A stretch of DNA of 64,000 bases. Origin: Staphylococcus durrellii. GTDB lineage: Bacteria; Bacillota; Bacilli; Staphylococcales; Staphylococcaceae. Of this stretch, positions 56,195-64,000 are shown in pieces. The stretch is taken from contig NZ_JADIIO010000001.1 in assembly GCF_015594545.1 (NCBI RefSeq), forward strand, positions 1,922,001-1,986,000. Direction: 5' to 3'. Within the stretch, counting starts at the first letter, position 1; every line of letters starts with the position of its first letter. The position numbers and the translations under genes were made by a program. The notes beneath the pieces were generated by a model. It saw nothing but the letters and a program-made list of their open reading frames with translations. It did not search any database and was not told the DNA's origin.

Positions 56195-57544
56195 TTAATC
56201 TACTTCTGAATCATCGTCATTATCGGCGACGTCAATGCGTTCTTTATTATATTCAATTTTTAATATGACTGAGATAATTTGATGGTTTTCAATTTCTGAA
56301 ATGATCCAACGGTCAAATTCAGTATCGACATAATCTTTTTGTTGTAAATTAGTATTATGTGCTTGTAACCAACCACCAATCGTATCAATATCTTCAGAAT
56401 CTTTAAATTCTATGCCGAATTGTTCATTTAAGTCATCTAATAACACACGCCCATTAATTTGATACGTCTTATCGTCTTTTTTTACGATATCATTTACTTC
56501 ATCATCATCAAATTCATCACGTATTTCTCCGACGATTTCTTCTAAGATATCTTCCATGGTTAGAATGCCTGCAGTACCGCCATATTCATCAATAATTAGA
56601 CTGATATGAACATGTTCGCGTTGCATTCTAACTAAAGCATCACTAATACGAGTTGTCTCTGAAATCATTGGTAATTCATGTACGAAGTTACTTATTTTAA
56701 TTGGTTTCCCTGAAGCGTATTCAGTTAAAAACTCTTTAACATTAATAAAGCCTTTGACATGGTCCTTATCACCGTCATCTGTAATTGGATAACGTGTGAA
56801 CTGATATTCTTTTATTGTTTCTAATAATTCATCTACATTGAAAGGTTCATTCATTGTAATCATTTGGGTTCTTGGCACCATAATATCTTTCGCATGGCGC
56901 TCATCGAATGAGAATATATTTTGCATATAAGCCAATTCTGTTTGGTTTATTTCTCCACCGTTGTAACTATTATTTATAATAATTTTGATTTCTTCTTCAG
57001 ACATCGCATCATTATTTGCATCTGGATTCACACCAAACATACGTATAATTACTCGTGCAGAGCCATTCATTAACCAAATTAGAGGTTTCATTACTACACC
57101 AAAATAGTACAGTGGGCGTGAATATACAAGCGCTAAATTTTCAGTATATTGTATAGCTAATGTCTTAGGCGCCAACTCACCTAATACAACGTGCAAATAT
57201 GTCACGATGATAAATGCAATAATAAATGAAATTGTCGTAGTTAAGGGTTCGGGTAAATGTAATAATTCAAATAAAGGATGCAACAATTTATCAAAAGTCG
57301 GTTCTCCTAACCAACCTAATCCAAGTGATGTCACAGTGATACCAAGTTGACAAGCAGACAAGTAATAATCTAAATTACCTATCATTTTTTTTACAACTTT
57401 AGCGCTTCCGTTGCCTTCTGCTGCTAATTGTTCGATTCTTGTAGCTCTCACTTTAACTAACGCAAATTCCGATCCTACGAATACCGTGGTCAATGCAATT
57501 AAAAGAAAAAATATTACTAAGTTCATTATGGGTATTGTTTCCAA
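56195..57544 (-). CDS. mpfA: MpfA, CNNM/CorC-type magnesium protection protein
   Basis: Membrane protein needed for survival in high magnesium in S. aureus, thought to export Mg2+. The 449-aa protein has a DUF21/CNNM domain with four helices (1 to about 200, with LSACQLGITVTSLGLGWLGEP and VVLGELAPKTLA), two CBS domains at about 215-335 (DIMVPRTQM; DEYGGTAGILTMEDILEEI) and a CorC/HlyC domain at about 350-430. The start is TTG 57544, preceded by AGGGAG and, further off, GGAGG; an internal ATG at 57526 has no site. The leader is unusual. Confidence 0.9.
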   Translation of the reverse strand: METIPIMNLVIFFLLIALTTVFVGSEFALVKVRATRIEQLAAEGNGSAKVVKKMIGNLDYYLSACQLGITVTSLGLGWLGEPTFDKLLHPLFELLHLPEPLTTTISFIIAFIIVTYLHVVLGELAPKTLAIQYTENLALVYSRPLYYFGVVMKPLIWLMNGSARVIIRMFGVNPDANNDAMSEEEIKIIINNSYNGGEINQTELAYMQNIFSFDERHAKDIMVPRTQMITMNEPFNVDELLETIKEYQFTRYPITDDGDKDHVKGFINVKEFLTEYASGKPIKISNFVHELPMISETTRISDALVRMQREHVHISLIIDEYGGTAGILTMEDILEEIVGEIRDEFDDDEVNDIVKKDDKTYQINGRVLLDDLNEQFGIEFKDSEDIDTIGGWLQAHNTNLQQKDYVDTEFDRWIISEIENHQIISVILKIEYNKERIDVADNDDDSEVD

Positions 57545-57721
57545 TTAACTCCCTATTACTAGGGATTCACCTCCAAATTTTACGTGTCACAACAGGTGAC
57601 CGTCTTTGTTTTGAATCTATATGATTATTAGTGATTAAGACTAAATCCTTCCCATTGTAACACCTCCCAAAAAAATTGACGTATGAATTTCATTCTATCA
57701 TATTACAACTGTAAGTTGTAA
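57545..57721 (-). promoter_or_regulatory. mpfA leader: inverted repeat, minigene and hairpin-spaced ribosome site
   Basis: In transcript order: a perfect inverted repeat TTACAAC-TGTAA-GTTGTAA (57721-57703) over the -35/spacer of an extended -10 (TGA-TAGAAT); GGGAGG (57668-57663) 7 nt before ATG-GGA-AGG-ATT-TAG (57655-57641), a four-codon open frame; a GTCAC/GTGAC hairpin; GGAGG (57574-57570); then a 6-bp hairpin TCCCTA-GTAA-TAGGGA (57565-57550) directly before the TTG start of mpfA. Confidence 0.5.
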
Positions 57722-57826
57722 CATTGCGTATTAATTTAATAATCAATATAAATAACAGTATTTATCTGCTTACCTGTTAAATTAATTCATCTACATAGAC
57801 GCTTAATATATTCACAATTATATAAT

Positions 57827-57866
57827 AAAACGTTACCATCTAATACTTTTTAAATGGTAACGTTTT
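57827..57866 (-). terminator. Terminator after fruA
   Basis: AAAACGTTACCAT/ATGGTAACGTTTT (57827-57839 with 57854-57866) is followed on the minus strand by ATTATATAATT; the stem itself ends in TTTT. Confidence 0.85.
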
Positions 57867-57911
57867 GACAATAGTCTATTTAAATTTATTATAAATCACA
57901 TCAGTTGATTA

Positions 57912-59858
57912 TTATTCATTCATAGCTTCTGAAGCTTCTGCCTCTACTTCTGTTACTTTTGGTTTTAACAAGCCGTAAATTATCGCTGCAACCAGAGCTC
58001 CTATAATAATTGCAATTAATGATTGCAATGCATGACCAATGTCAGTTGCAAAAATTACGATAATACCACCATGCGGCGCCTGTATTGCTGAACCTAATCC
58101 TAAAGCAATTGCACCGGCTACGCCTGATCCTACCATCATTGACGGAATAACTCGTAATGGATCGGCTGCTGCAAATGGTATCGCACCTTCAGTTATAAAT
58201 GATAATCCCATAACAAAGTTAGGAATAACTGAACCTTTTTGTTCTTTTGTGAATTTTTTACGGAAAATCAACATAGCGAGTGCGATTGCGATTGGAGGCA
58301 CCATACCACCAATCATGGCTGCCGTGATTGGTGCGCTATTTCCTTCAGTTAGTGCAGCCGTCGCAAATACATATGCAGCTTTGTTGAAAGGACCACCCAT
58401 GTCAATTGCCATCATTGCTCCAACTACTAATCCAAGTAATACAATATTGGCACCTGACAAACCATTCAATCCATTTAATAGTAAATTATTTAACCATGAA
58501 GCTGGCGGGTTAATAACATAAATCATTAACAAACCAGTTATAGTAACCGATAATACCGGATAAATTAAAGTTGGTTTCAAGCCTTCTAAAGATTGAGGTA
58601 AACCATTTACTAAACGTTTAACGCCTTGCGTTAAATAACCTGCTAAGAAACCAGCTAAAATACCACCAATAAATCCTGCGTCGCCTGATACTGCTAACAT
58701 ACCACCTACTAAACCAGCGGCGAAACCTGGTTTATCAGCAATACTTCTTGCAATGTAACCTGCTAAAATTGGAATAATTAATGCGAAGGCACTATTTTTA
58801 CCAATATTCCATAATTGTTCTGCGAAGGCATTATGTTCAGAACTTTTTGGATCAAATGAGTTCGCGCCAAATAAAAACACAATTGCCATTAATATTCCAC
58901 CAGAAATAACTAAAGGTAGCATATTAGATACACCGCTCATAAGATGTTTATATATCGTTTTGCCTATACCTTGATCGTTGTCCTCAGTTGATTTACTACG
59001 TTGTTCCCCTGAAGCAACAAATGGTTTTCTAGATGTGTCTTGTGCTAAATTAATTAACGTTTCTGGACGTTTTATTCCATCGGCTACAGGTACTTCTACT
59101 ACATTTTTACCGTTAAAGCGGTCAGTTTCAACATGTACGTCAGCGGCTACAATAATACCAGTAGCTTTAGCAATGTCTTCATCGGTAAGCGCGTTTTTTA
59201 CGCCACCCGAGCCGTTTGTTTCAACTTTAATTTGAATGCCCATTTGTTTAGCTTGCTTTTTCAACGCATCACGAGCCATGTAAGTATGAGCTATCCCCGT
59301 AGGACAAGCCGTTACGGCTAATATATAAGGCTCATCACCTGTCACATCATTTGAAGTAGCCGTTTGAGCACCTTGTTGCTCTTCATTTTCTTCTTCAGTA
59401 GCCTCATCGTCAGCACGGTCGATAATCTGTTGTACTTCTTCAGGAGATTGAGCTGCTAATAAATCGGCTCTGACCTTATCATCCATTAATATGCCTGATA
59501 ATTTTGCTAAGGCATCTAAGTGTGTTTGAGCCCCGCCTTCAGGTGCGGCAATCATGAAAAATAAATGCGCCGGTTGCATATCAAGACTTTGATAGTCAAC
59601 GCCGCTTTGTGATTTACCGAAAGCAATAGCAGGCTTATTGACAGCCGCTACTTTAGCGTGCGGTATTGCTATTCCTTCGCCGATGCCCGTAGTACTTTGT
59701 GATTCTCTATCAAATATTGCATTTTTAAAAGCATCATCATCATTCAATATACCCGCTTGATTTAGTTGAGCTACAAGTTCTTCTATAACTCCATTTTTCT
59801 CTGTGGCATTTATATCCATTGCTATCGTATCTTTTGTTAATAATTCAGTTATTCTCAT
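57912..59858 (-). CDS. fruA: Fructose PTS permease EIIABC
   Basis: Imports fructose and phosphorylates it to fructose 1-phosphate. The 648-aa protein has all three domains in one chain: EIIA (1 to about 150, phospho-His in GIAIPHAKV near 63), an acidic linker, EIIB (about 170-265, phospho-Cys in VTACPTGIAHTYMA) and EIIC (about 300-640, about nine helices, with MAIDMGGPFNKAAY and FITEGAIPFAAADP). The start is ATG 59858 with GGGAG 9 nt upstream; ATG 59891 lies in the end of fruB. It is the last gene of fruRBA. Confidence 0.96.
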   Translation of the reverse strand: MRITELLTKDTIAMDINATEKNGVIEELVAQLNQAGILNDDDAFKNAIFDRESQSTTGIGEGIAIPHAKVAAVNKPAIAFGKSQSGVDYQSLDMQPAHLFFMIAAPEGGAQTHLDALAKLSGILMDDKVRADLLAAQSPEEVQQIIDRADDEATEEENEEQQGAQTATSNDVTGDEPYILAVTACPTGIAHTYMARDALKKQAKQMGIQIKVETNGSGGVKNALTDEDIAKATGIIVAADVHVETDRFNGKNVVEVPVADGIKRPETLINLAQDTSRKPFVASGEQRSKSTEDNDQGIGKTIYKHLMSGVSNMLPLVISGGILMAIVFLFGANSFDPKSSEHNAFAEQLWNIGKNSAFALIIPILAGYIARSIADKPGFAAGLVGGMLAVSGDAGFIGGILAGFLAGYLTQGVKRLVNGLPQSLEGLKPTLIYPVLSVTITGLLMIYVINPPASWLNNLLLNGLNGLSGANIVLLGLVVGAMMAIDMGGPFNKAAYVFATAALTEGNSAPITAAMIGGMVPPIAIALAMLIFRKKFTKEQKGSVIPNFVMGLSFITEGAIPFAAADPLRVIPSMMVGSGVAGAIALGLGSAIQAPHGGIIVIFATDIGHALQSLIAIIIGALVAAIIYGLLKPKVTEVEAEASEAMNE

Positions 59859-59859
59859 A

Positions 59860-60783
59860 TTAATCACTCCCATCAAGTTTACTAATTTCAACTTGTGATT
59901 CTATATTTTTAATTGCTTCATTTTGAGCTAAGTCATCGTTGAATGCCGTTGCCGTTCCCGCAGCAACTGCTAATTTAAAGGCTGATTCTATTGAGTAACC
60001 AGATGTTAAACCAGCAACCATACCAGCGACTGTACTATCACCTGAACCTACCGTATTAATTACTTTGCCTTTAGGAACAGTAGCTTTGAAACTTTGTTGA
60101 TTATCTATATAGATTGCTCCTGCTCCCCCAAGTGAAACGATAACTGATTTTGCTCCTTGTGCTAATATCTCACGACCATACTTAACCACTTCTGCATCAC
60201 TATTAATAGAGACATTAAACATTGCTTCTAGCTCATCTTTATTAGGTTTAATAAATAAAGGGCCATAAGATAGTACGCTTTCAACAAGATGTTTCTCAGC
60301 GTCTACAACTAATTGTGCGCCTGTTTCATTAGTTATTTTTGCAATATTTTCATAAATATCATTCCCAATGCTTGTCGGTACACTGCCAGCGACGATTACT
60401 ATATCCTGTTCGGTTGTCTTTTTGATTTTCCCAAGTAAAGCATCTAATTGTTCTTCAGTAATATGAGGACCTGGCGCATTGATTTCAGTTTCGTTCTCAG
60501 TTTTTAATTTCACATTGATACGCGTGTCCTCATCAACAACGATGAAATCGTCAACAATATTACTACTTGAAAGTATAGCTTTGATAAAGTCACCCGGAAA
60601 TCCACCAACAAACCCCAAAGCTGTCGATGTAATATTTAATGTTTGAAGTACTCTCGAAACATTAATTCCTTTGCCCCCAGCAAATTTCTGTGTTGATGAA
60701 GCGCGATTTAAACCATCTATTTGAAAATCCCTAGAGACCATAATATAGTCAATTGATGGATTAAAAGTAACTGTATAAATCAT
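59860..60783 (-). CDS. fruB: 1-phosphofructokinase
   Basis: Phosphorylates fructose 1-phosphate to fructose 1,6-bisphosphate. This 307-aa PfkB-family kinase has IYTVTFNPSIDYIM at the start, KFAGGKGINVSRVLQTL (substrate-binding, about 34-50) and the closing ATP-site motif NTVGSGDSTVAGMVAG near 247-262 with the catalytic Asp in GSGDS. A strong AGGAGG site precedes the ATG, which overlaps the fruR stop by 4 bp. The gene is also called fruK or pfkB in other genomes. Confidence 0.96.
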   Translation of the reverse strand: MIYTVTFNPSIDYIMVSRDFQIDGLNRASSTQKFAGGKGINVSRVLQTLNITSTALGFVGGFPGDFIKAILSSSNIVDDFIVVDEDTRINVKLKTENETEINAPGPHITEEQLDALLGKIKKTTEQDIVIVAGSVPTSIGNDIYENIAKITNETGAQLVVDAEKHLVESVLSYGPLFIKPNKDELEAMFNVSINSDAEVVKYGREILAQGAKSVIVSLGGAGAIYIDNQQSFKATVPKGKVINTVGSGDSTVAGMVAGLTSGYSIESAFKLAVAAGTATAFNDDLAQNEAIKNIESQVEISKLDGSD

Positions 60784-61538
60784 CGTTTTCCTCCTATAAC
60801 GTTATATTGTTGATTAAATAATTCATAGTTTTCCACTTGCTCAACTTGCTCTGAAGAGATGATTGATACATCTTGGTCAATAGATACATTGGTAAAAAAC
60901 ACTTTATTAAATTTAGAAGTATCTGCTACTACAAATTTATTTAATGCTTGTTTCAATGCATATTTTTTAACAAAAGCCTCTTGATCATCAGGTGTAGTTA
61001 AACCATATTTCACATCGATGCCATTAATACCAATAAACGCTTTATCAAAGCGATAGCGACCAAGTGTTTCTATTGCACTAGGACCAACAGTAGCAAAAGT
61101 ATTAGATTTAACTTGTCCACCTATCGTTATCGTCTTTATGCCATTTTTGATTAATTCTTCAACGTGGGTAAGACCATTCGTCACTACAGTGACTTGATTA
61201 CTTGTAATAAACGGAATCATTTCTAAAGTAGATGAACCAGCGTCTAAAAACACACAATCGTTATCTTCAATTAACCCTGAAGCAACTTGGGCAATTTCTT
61301 TTTTCTCTTGTAGGTTTTGACTACGTTTATCAATAAGATTAGGTTCTATGACAACTGATTGATTCAGTGTAGCGCCGCCATGTAGACGCGTTAATTTACC
61401 TAATTGTTGCAGCTTAGACAAATCTCTACGTATCGTTGATGCACTACAACCGATATTGTCGATCAATTCTTGCAGTGATAAAAAATCTTTTTTTGCAAGT
61501 TCATTTAAAATTAATTCATGCCGTTTTTCCGTAATCAT
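60780..61538 (-). CDS. fruR: DeoR-family regulator of the fructose operon
   Basis: Transcriptional regulator expected to sense fructose 1-phosphate and control fruRBA. The 252-aa protein has an N-terminal winged helix-turn-helix (ELAKKDFLSLQELIDNIGCSASTIRRDL in outline, about 13-40) and the DeoR signature LTRLHGGA. The sugar-phosphate-binding domain includes VFLDAGSSTLEM near 95-106 and ADTSKFNKVFF near 205-215. GAGGTGG precedes the ATG. It is the first gene of the operon and probably autoregulated. Confidence 0.93.
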   Translation of the reverse strand: MITEKRHELILNELAKKDFLSLQELIDNIGCSASTIRRDLSKLQQLGKLTRLHGGATLNQSVVIEPNLIDKRSQNLQEKKEIAQVASGLIEDNDCVFLDAGSSTLEMIPFITSNQVTVVTNGLTHVEELIKNGIKTITIGGQVKSNTFATVGPSAIETLGRYRFDKAFIGINGIDVKYGLTTPDDQEAFVKKYALKQALNKFVVADTSKFNKVFFTNVSIDQDVSIISSEQVEQVENYELFNQQYNVIGGKR

Positions 61539-61560
61539 CTTCCCACCTCATCTCACGATT

Positions 61561-61589
61561 ATTATAATGTATACGTTTTCTTAAAGCAA
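61561..61589 (-). promoter_or_regulatory. fruRBA promoter with cre (CcpA) site
   Basis: TTGCTT (61589-61584), a 17-bp spacer and a perfect TATAAT (61566-61561) lie on the minus strand. The spacer contains AAGAAAACGTATACAT (61582-61567), which fits the cre consensus WTGNAANCGNWNNCAW with one mismatch, so CcpA could repress directly at the promoter. Confidence 0.75.
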
Positions 61590-61630
61590 TCATTTTTCAT
61601 CATTTCCACTCATAAACAATCAAAATTATA

Positions 61631-61662
61631 GCTGTTTTTGAATGAATTCAATCAAAAACAGC
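61631..61662. repeat. Large inverted repeat upstream of fruR
   Basis: GCTGTTTTTGA/TCAAAAACAGC (61631-61641 with 61652-61662) flanks a centre containing TGAATTCA. It lies 42 bp before the fru -35. It could be a regulator site for fru or a backup terminator for ybaK; there is no T run after it on the minus strand. Confidence 0.5.
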
Positions 61663-61670
61663 CAATAGCC

Positions 61671-61702
61671 AAAAAAATCGTAAACTGAATAGTTTACGAT
61701 TT
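61671..61702 (-). terminator. Terminator after ybaK
   Basis: AAATCGTAAAC/GTTTACGATTT (61675-61685 with 61692-61702) with a 6-nt loop gives a minus-strand stem ending in seven T. Confidence 0.9.
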
Positions 61703-61711
61703 CATTTATTA

Positions 61712-62188
61712 TTATTCTATAATATCTACAACGTCCGCTTCTACGATGTTTATTAAATCATTGACATTAATTTTAATTTGCACACCTCGTTCTCCACCAC
61801 TCACATAAATCGACTCAAATGTTAGCGCACTTTCGTCTATGTAAGTCAGAAAATGTTTTTTCATACCTATAGGGGAACAACCACCTCTTATATAACCCGT
61901 CACTTGTTTCAGACGTTCAACCGGTAATAGCATTAATTTCTTTTGATGCACACAATTTGCTGCTTGCTTCAAATTCAATGATGCTTTTACAGGAATAATG
62001 AATACAAAACATTCATGTCGAGCGTTTTCTAACACTAAAGTTTTATAGACATACTTAACGTCTACCCCAACTGTTTGTGCCACAGTAATACCATCCATAT
62101 GTTTATGAGTAACTTCGTAACGATTCACCTCATATTCGATGTTAGCTTTTTCTAATATGCGCATCGCATTTGTTTTTTTATGTTTCAT
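61712..62188 (-). CDS. ybaK: YbaK/EbsC-type Cys-tRNA(Pro)/Cys-tRNA(Cys) deacylase
   Basis: Trans-editing enzyme that hydrolyses Cys-tRNA(Pro) mischarged by prolyl-tRNA synthetase. The 158-aa protein contains YVYKTLVLEN (the catalytic Lys region, about 46-55), VKASLNLKQAAN near 67-78 and GYIRGGCSPIGMKKHF near 97-112, the conserved GGCSPIG loop. The start is ATG 62188 with AGAAGGT upstream; the TTG before it is not needed. It stands alone between terminators near galU. Confidence 0.9.
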   Translation of the reverse strand: MKHKKTNAMRILEKANIEYEVNRYEVTHKHMDGITVAQTVGVDVKYVYKTLVLENARHECFVFIIPVKASLNLKQAANCVHQKKLMLLPVERLKQVTGYIRGGCSPIGMKKHFLTYIDESALTFESIYVSGGERGVQIKINVNDLINIVEADVVDIIE

Positions 62189-62272
62189 CAATCATACCTT
62201 CTATTGTCATTATTGATATTATAGTTCAAAGTTTTGCAGCCATACAACTAGCCGTGCAATTCACATTGTCAA

Positions 62273-63142
62273 TTAATCAATATCAAGCGTCTTAATAAAC
62301 GATTTTAGTTCTTCACTCATTGTTTGATCTTTTAGCGCAAATTCAATCGTAGTTTTAACAAAACCTAATTTCTCTCCAACATCGAAACGATTGCCTTCAA
62401 AATCATACGCAAAAACTTGATTATCTTTGTTTAAGCGCTCTATAGCATCTGTTAACTGTATTTCACCTCCAGCACCCTCACCTTGAGTTTCTAAATAATC
62501 AAAGATTTCGGGTGTAAGCACGTAACGTCCCATAATAGCTAAGTTAGATGGTGCAGTCCCTTCAGCTGGTTTTTCTACAAATTCTTTAACTTCGTAACGG
62601 CGCTCTTGGTGAGCAACAGGATCTATAATGCCATATCTATGCGTTTCATTTTCTGGCACTTCCTGTACGCCAATGACCGACTTTTCTGTTTGTTCATATA
62701 TATCTATAAGTTGTTTAATTGCTGGTGTATCTGATTCGACGATATCATCGCCTAATAGTACTGCAAATGGTTCATCGCCTATAAATTGACGGGCAGAATA
62801 AATGGCATGACCTAAACCTTTTTGTTCTTTCTGTCTCACGTAAAAAATATTCGCCAACTCAGTTGAATATTTCACGCGTTCTAACAAATCATCTTTGCCT
62901 TTTTCCTCTAAAATCATTTCTAATTCTTTTTGATTATCAAAATGATCTTCTATAGCTCTCTTATGCTTACCTGTAACAATAATTATGTCTTCGATTCCAG
63001 CTTTAGCAGCTTCTTCTACTATGTATTGAATTGTTGGTTTATCTAATATAGGCAACATTTCTTTTGGCATCGCTTTTGTTGCTGGTAGAAATCTTGTACC
63101 TAAACCCGCAGCAGGTATGATTGCTTTTTTTATCTTTTTCAC
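62273..63142 (-). CDS. gtaB: UTP-glucose-1-phosphate uridylyltransferase
   Basis: Makes UDP-glucose for the glycolipid anchor of lipoteichoic acid and other glycosylations. The 289-aa protein has the nucleotidyltransferase motif [21 protein letters not shown] (about 9-29, G-rich loop and Lys), VLLGDDIV near 130, FVEKP near 173 and [12 protein letters not shown] near 217. The start is GTG 63142 with AAAAGGGTG 6 nt upstream; ATG 63181 precedes that site. Also called galU. As I recall, S. aureus carries gtaB elsewhere, so its position here appears species-specific. Confidence 0.94.
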   Translation of the reverse strand: MKKIKKAIIPAAGLGTRFLPATKAMPKEMLPILDKPTIQYIVEEAAKAGIEDIIIVTGKHKRAIEDHFDNQKELEMILEEKGKDDLLERVKYSTELANIFYVRQKEQKGLGHAIYSARQFIGDEPFAVLLGDDIVESDTPAIKQLIDIYEQTEKSVIGVQEVPENETHRYGIIDPVAHQERRYEVKEFVEKPAEGTAPSNLAIMGRYVLTPEIFDYLETQGEGAGGEIQLTDAIERLNKDNQVFAYDFEGNRFDVGEKLGFVKTTIEFALKDQTMSEELKSFIKTLDID

Positions 63143-63212
63143 AAAGTTCACCCTTTTCATTATATATACATTATTAAACATAGCTTAACATTAATTACTT
63201 ATTTATTAGTAT

Positions 63213-63250
63213 AAAGAAATTCACACAAATCTACTTAGATTTATGTGAAT
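63213..63250 (-). terminator. Terminator after the partial membrane-anchored protein gene
   Basis: A 15-bp stem with one mismatch (63219-63233 with 63236-63250) and a very short loop is followed on the minus strand by TTCTTTATAC. Confidence 0.75.
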
Positions 63251-63275
63251 CGTAACATTTTTTAAAGTTATTGGG

Positions 63276-64000
63276 CTATTCTCGCGTTGGTAAATTAACT
63301 ACATTACCTGAATTAGTCACGTTTACTTTGAGTTGTTTATTATTTAATGAATCGATAAATGAATATATTATACCTCTAGTAGTATGTCTTTCATTTTGCA
63401 ATCTTGCATGTGAAGATAATTGGTCTCGGGCATACATTTGAGCAATGACAGACTTTTCTTGATTAGTAACATTGATATTCTGCTTTTTAGTTTTAACTGG
63501 TTTGAAATCCATATCAAAAATTTTAGGACTATTATTAGAATTAACTGTGACTCTACAATATGTGCCTTTTTGTTTTGCATTTTCAAACGTAAAAATATAA
63601 TAATATTTACCATTAAAACTTTTGTCTATAGCATAGTCATGGTATCGATTATGACTTTGATTATTACTATTTACCATTGATTGGGCTGAGCCTATAGCAG
63701 AAGTAAATTGAGGCAAATGTTTGTTTGCTACTTCATCGTTATTAGAAATATTAGTAGTATTTTGCGCAATTGCAATAGACCGCTTCCCATTTCTAGGATT
63801 ATTTAGACCTTTAGGTTGAATGGCAGCATCAATTGTATTGTAGTTTGAAAACATACTTTCCACTTTATTAACAACAATATTTTTGACATGGGGTTTACTA
63901 CATATAAATTCATGTACTTTAATTAGTGCGTATTGATTAGTAGCAATAAATAATAGGAAGGCTAAAAAGCATGCTAGTAAAAATGTTACCAGCCCTAGCA
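63276..64000 (-). CDS. Membrane-anchored extracellular protein of unknown function (5' end outside window)
   Basis: The frame stays open to the right edge, so the start is not in the window; 240 codons are visible. The first visible residues (LGLVTFLLACFLAFLLFIA) form one membrane helix. The following about 215 residues are polar, rich in Asn, Ser and Lys, with no Cys after the first few, as expected for a domain outside the membrane. Segments KYYYIFTFENAKQKGTYCRV and YSFIDSLNNKQLKVNV look like beta-rich repeats. I do not recognise the family. A shorter frame from GTG/ATG near 63863 would miss the membrane helix. Confidence 0.6.
   Translation of the reverse strand, partial: LGLVTFLLACFLAFLLFIATNQYALIKVHEFICSKPHVKNIVVNKVESMFSNYNTIDAAIQPKGLNNPRNGKRSIAIAQNTTNISNNDEVANKHLPQFTSAIGSAQSMVNSNNQSHNRYHDYAIDKSFNGKYYYIFTFENAKQKGTYCRVTVNSNNSPKIFDMDFKPVKTKKQNINVTNQEKSVIAQMYARDQLSSHARLQNERHTTRGIIYSFIDSLNNKQLKVNVTNSGNVVNLPTRE

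Noticed and set aside
58039..58521. 160-codon plus-strand open frame opposite fruA
   Set aside because: Antisense shadow of the EIIC domain, with composition following the complementary codons.
1..64000. CRISPR arrays, tRNA or rRNA genes, prophage or complete insertion sequences
   Set aside because: No regularly spaced repeats, cloverleaf-like segments, rRNA sequence or phage gene cluster were seen; the only mobile trace is the broken transposase fragment near 53.5 kb.

Overview
The window looks like a low-GC Firmicutes chromosome of the genus Staphylococcus. Proteins such as SecA, LtaS, TagO, FakB1, NrdEF, MurB and MpfA closely resemble what I remember of their S. aureus counterparts, and gene order largely follows the S. 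aureus uvrA-secA-tagO-nrd-ltaS-queCDE-fru neighbourhood. The locus that S. aureus carries between the queuosine genes and csbB (saePQRS) is missing; a degraded IS1182-type transposase scar lies there instead. A galU/gtaB gene stands beside ybaK. Both point to a coagulase-negative species, which I cannot name.

Layout. 1-12.3 kb, mostly minus strand: uvrA (cut by the window edge) and uvrB with a LexA box; csbA and a YfbR-like nucleotidase; a LysM-CHAP wall hydrolase with a WalR box; prfB with its programmed +1 frameshift; secA; hpf; comFC-comFA. 12.3-24.2 kb: fakB1, yigZ, tagO, gdpS, a split ThrE-type exporter, pepT, glycerate kinase, ytxJ, an EMYY-motif lipoprotein, a decayed GrpB-family pseudogene, murB and a CHY zinc-finger gene. 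24.3-36 kb: nrdIEF with NrdR boxes, an EamA transporter with queF, two tandem POT peptide transporters, a lipid kinase, a deoxynucleotidase and a lone hisC. 36-45.5 kb: a fused permease/binding-protein ABC system, recQ, an ABC-F ATPase, and ltaS with a long, structured, probably WalR-linked upstream region. 45.5-53.2 kb: pxpC-pxpB, a small membrane protein, pabABC, a preQ1 riboswitch with queCDE, and two membrane proteins. 53.2-64 kb: the IS scar, csbB, an aldo/keto reductase, a dispersed staphylococcal repeat, mpfA with an unusual leader, fruRBA with a cre site, ybaK, galU and a partial membrane-anchored protein.

How it works together. Much of the window concerns the cell envelope: TagO for wall teichoic acid, LtaS and CsbB for lipoteichoic acid and its glycosylation, GalU for UDP-glucose, MurB for peptidoglycan and the CHAP hydrolase. 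WalR-type boxes precede both ltaS and the hydrolase. Queuosine-precursor genes occur in two places (queF, and riboswitch-controlled queCDE). Nucleotide supply and repair are represented by NrdIEF, the deoxynucleotidases, UvrAB and RecQ, with LexA and NrdR sites.

I see no rRNA or tRNA genes, CRISPR array, prophage or complete mobile element, and no clear new multi-gene system. The observations most worth checking are regulatory: the mpfA leader, the ltaS upstream region, a LexA-like box ahead of eamA-queF, and a probable non-standard start of comFA.
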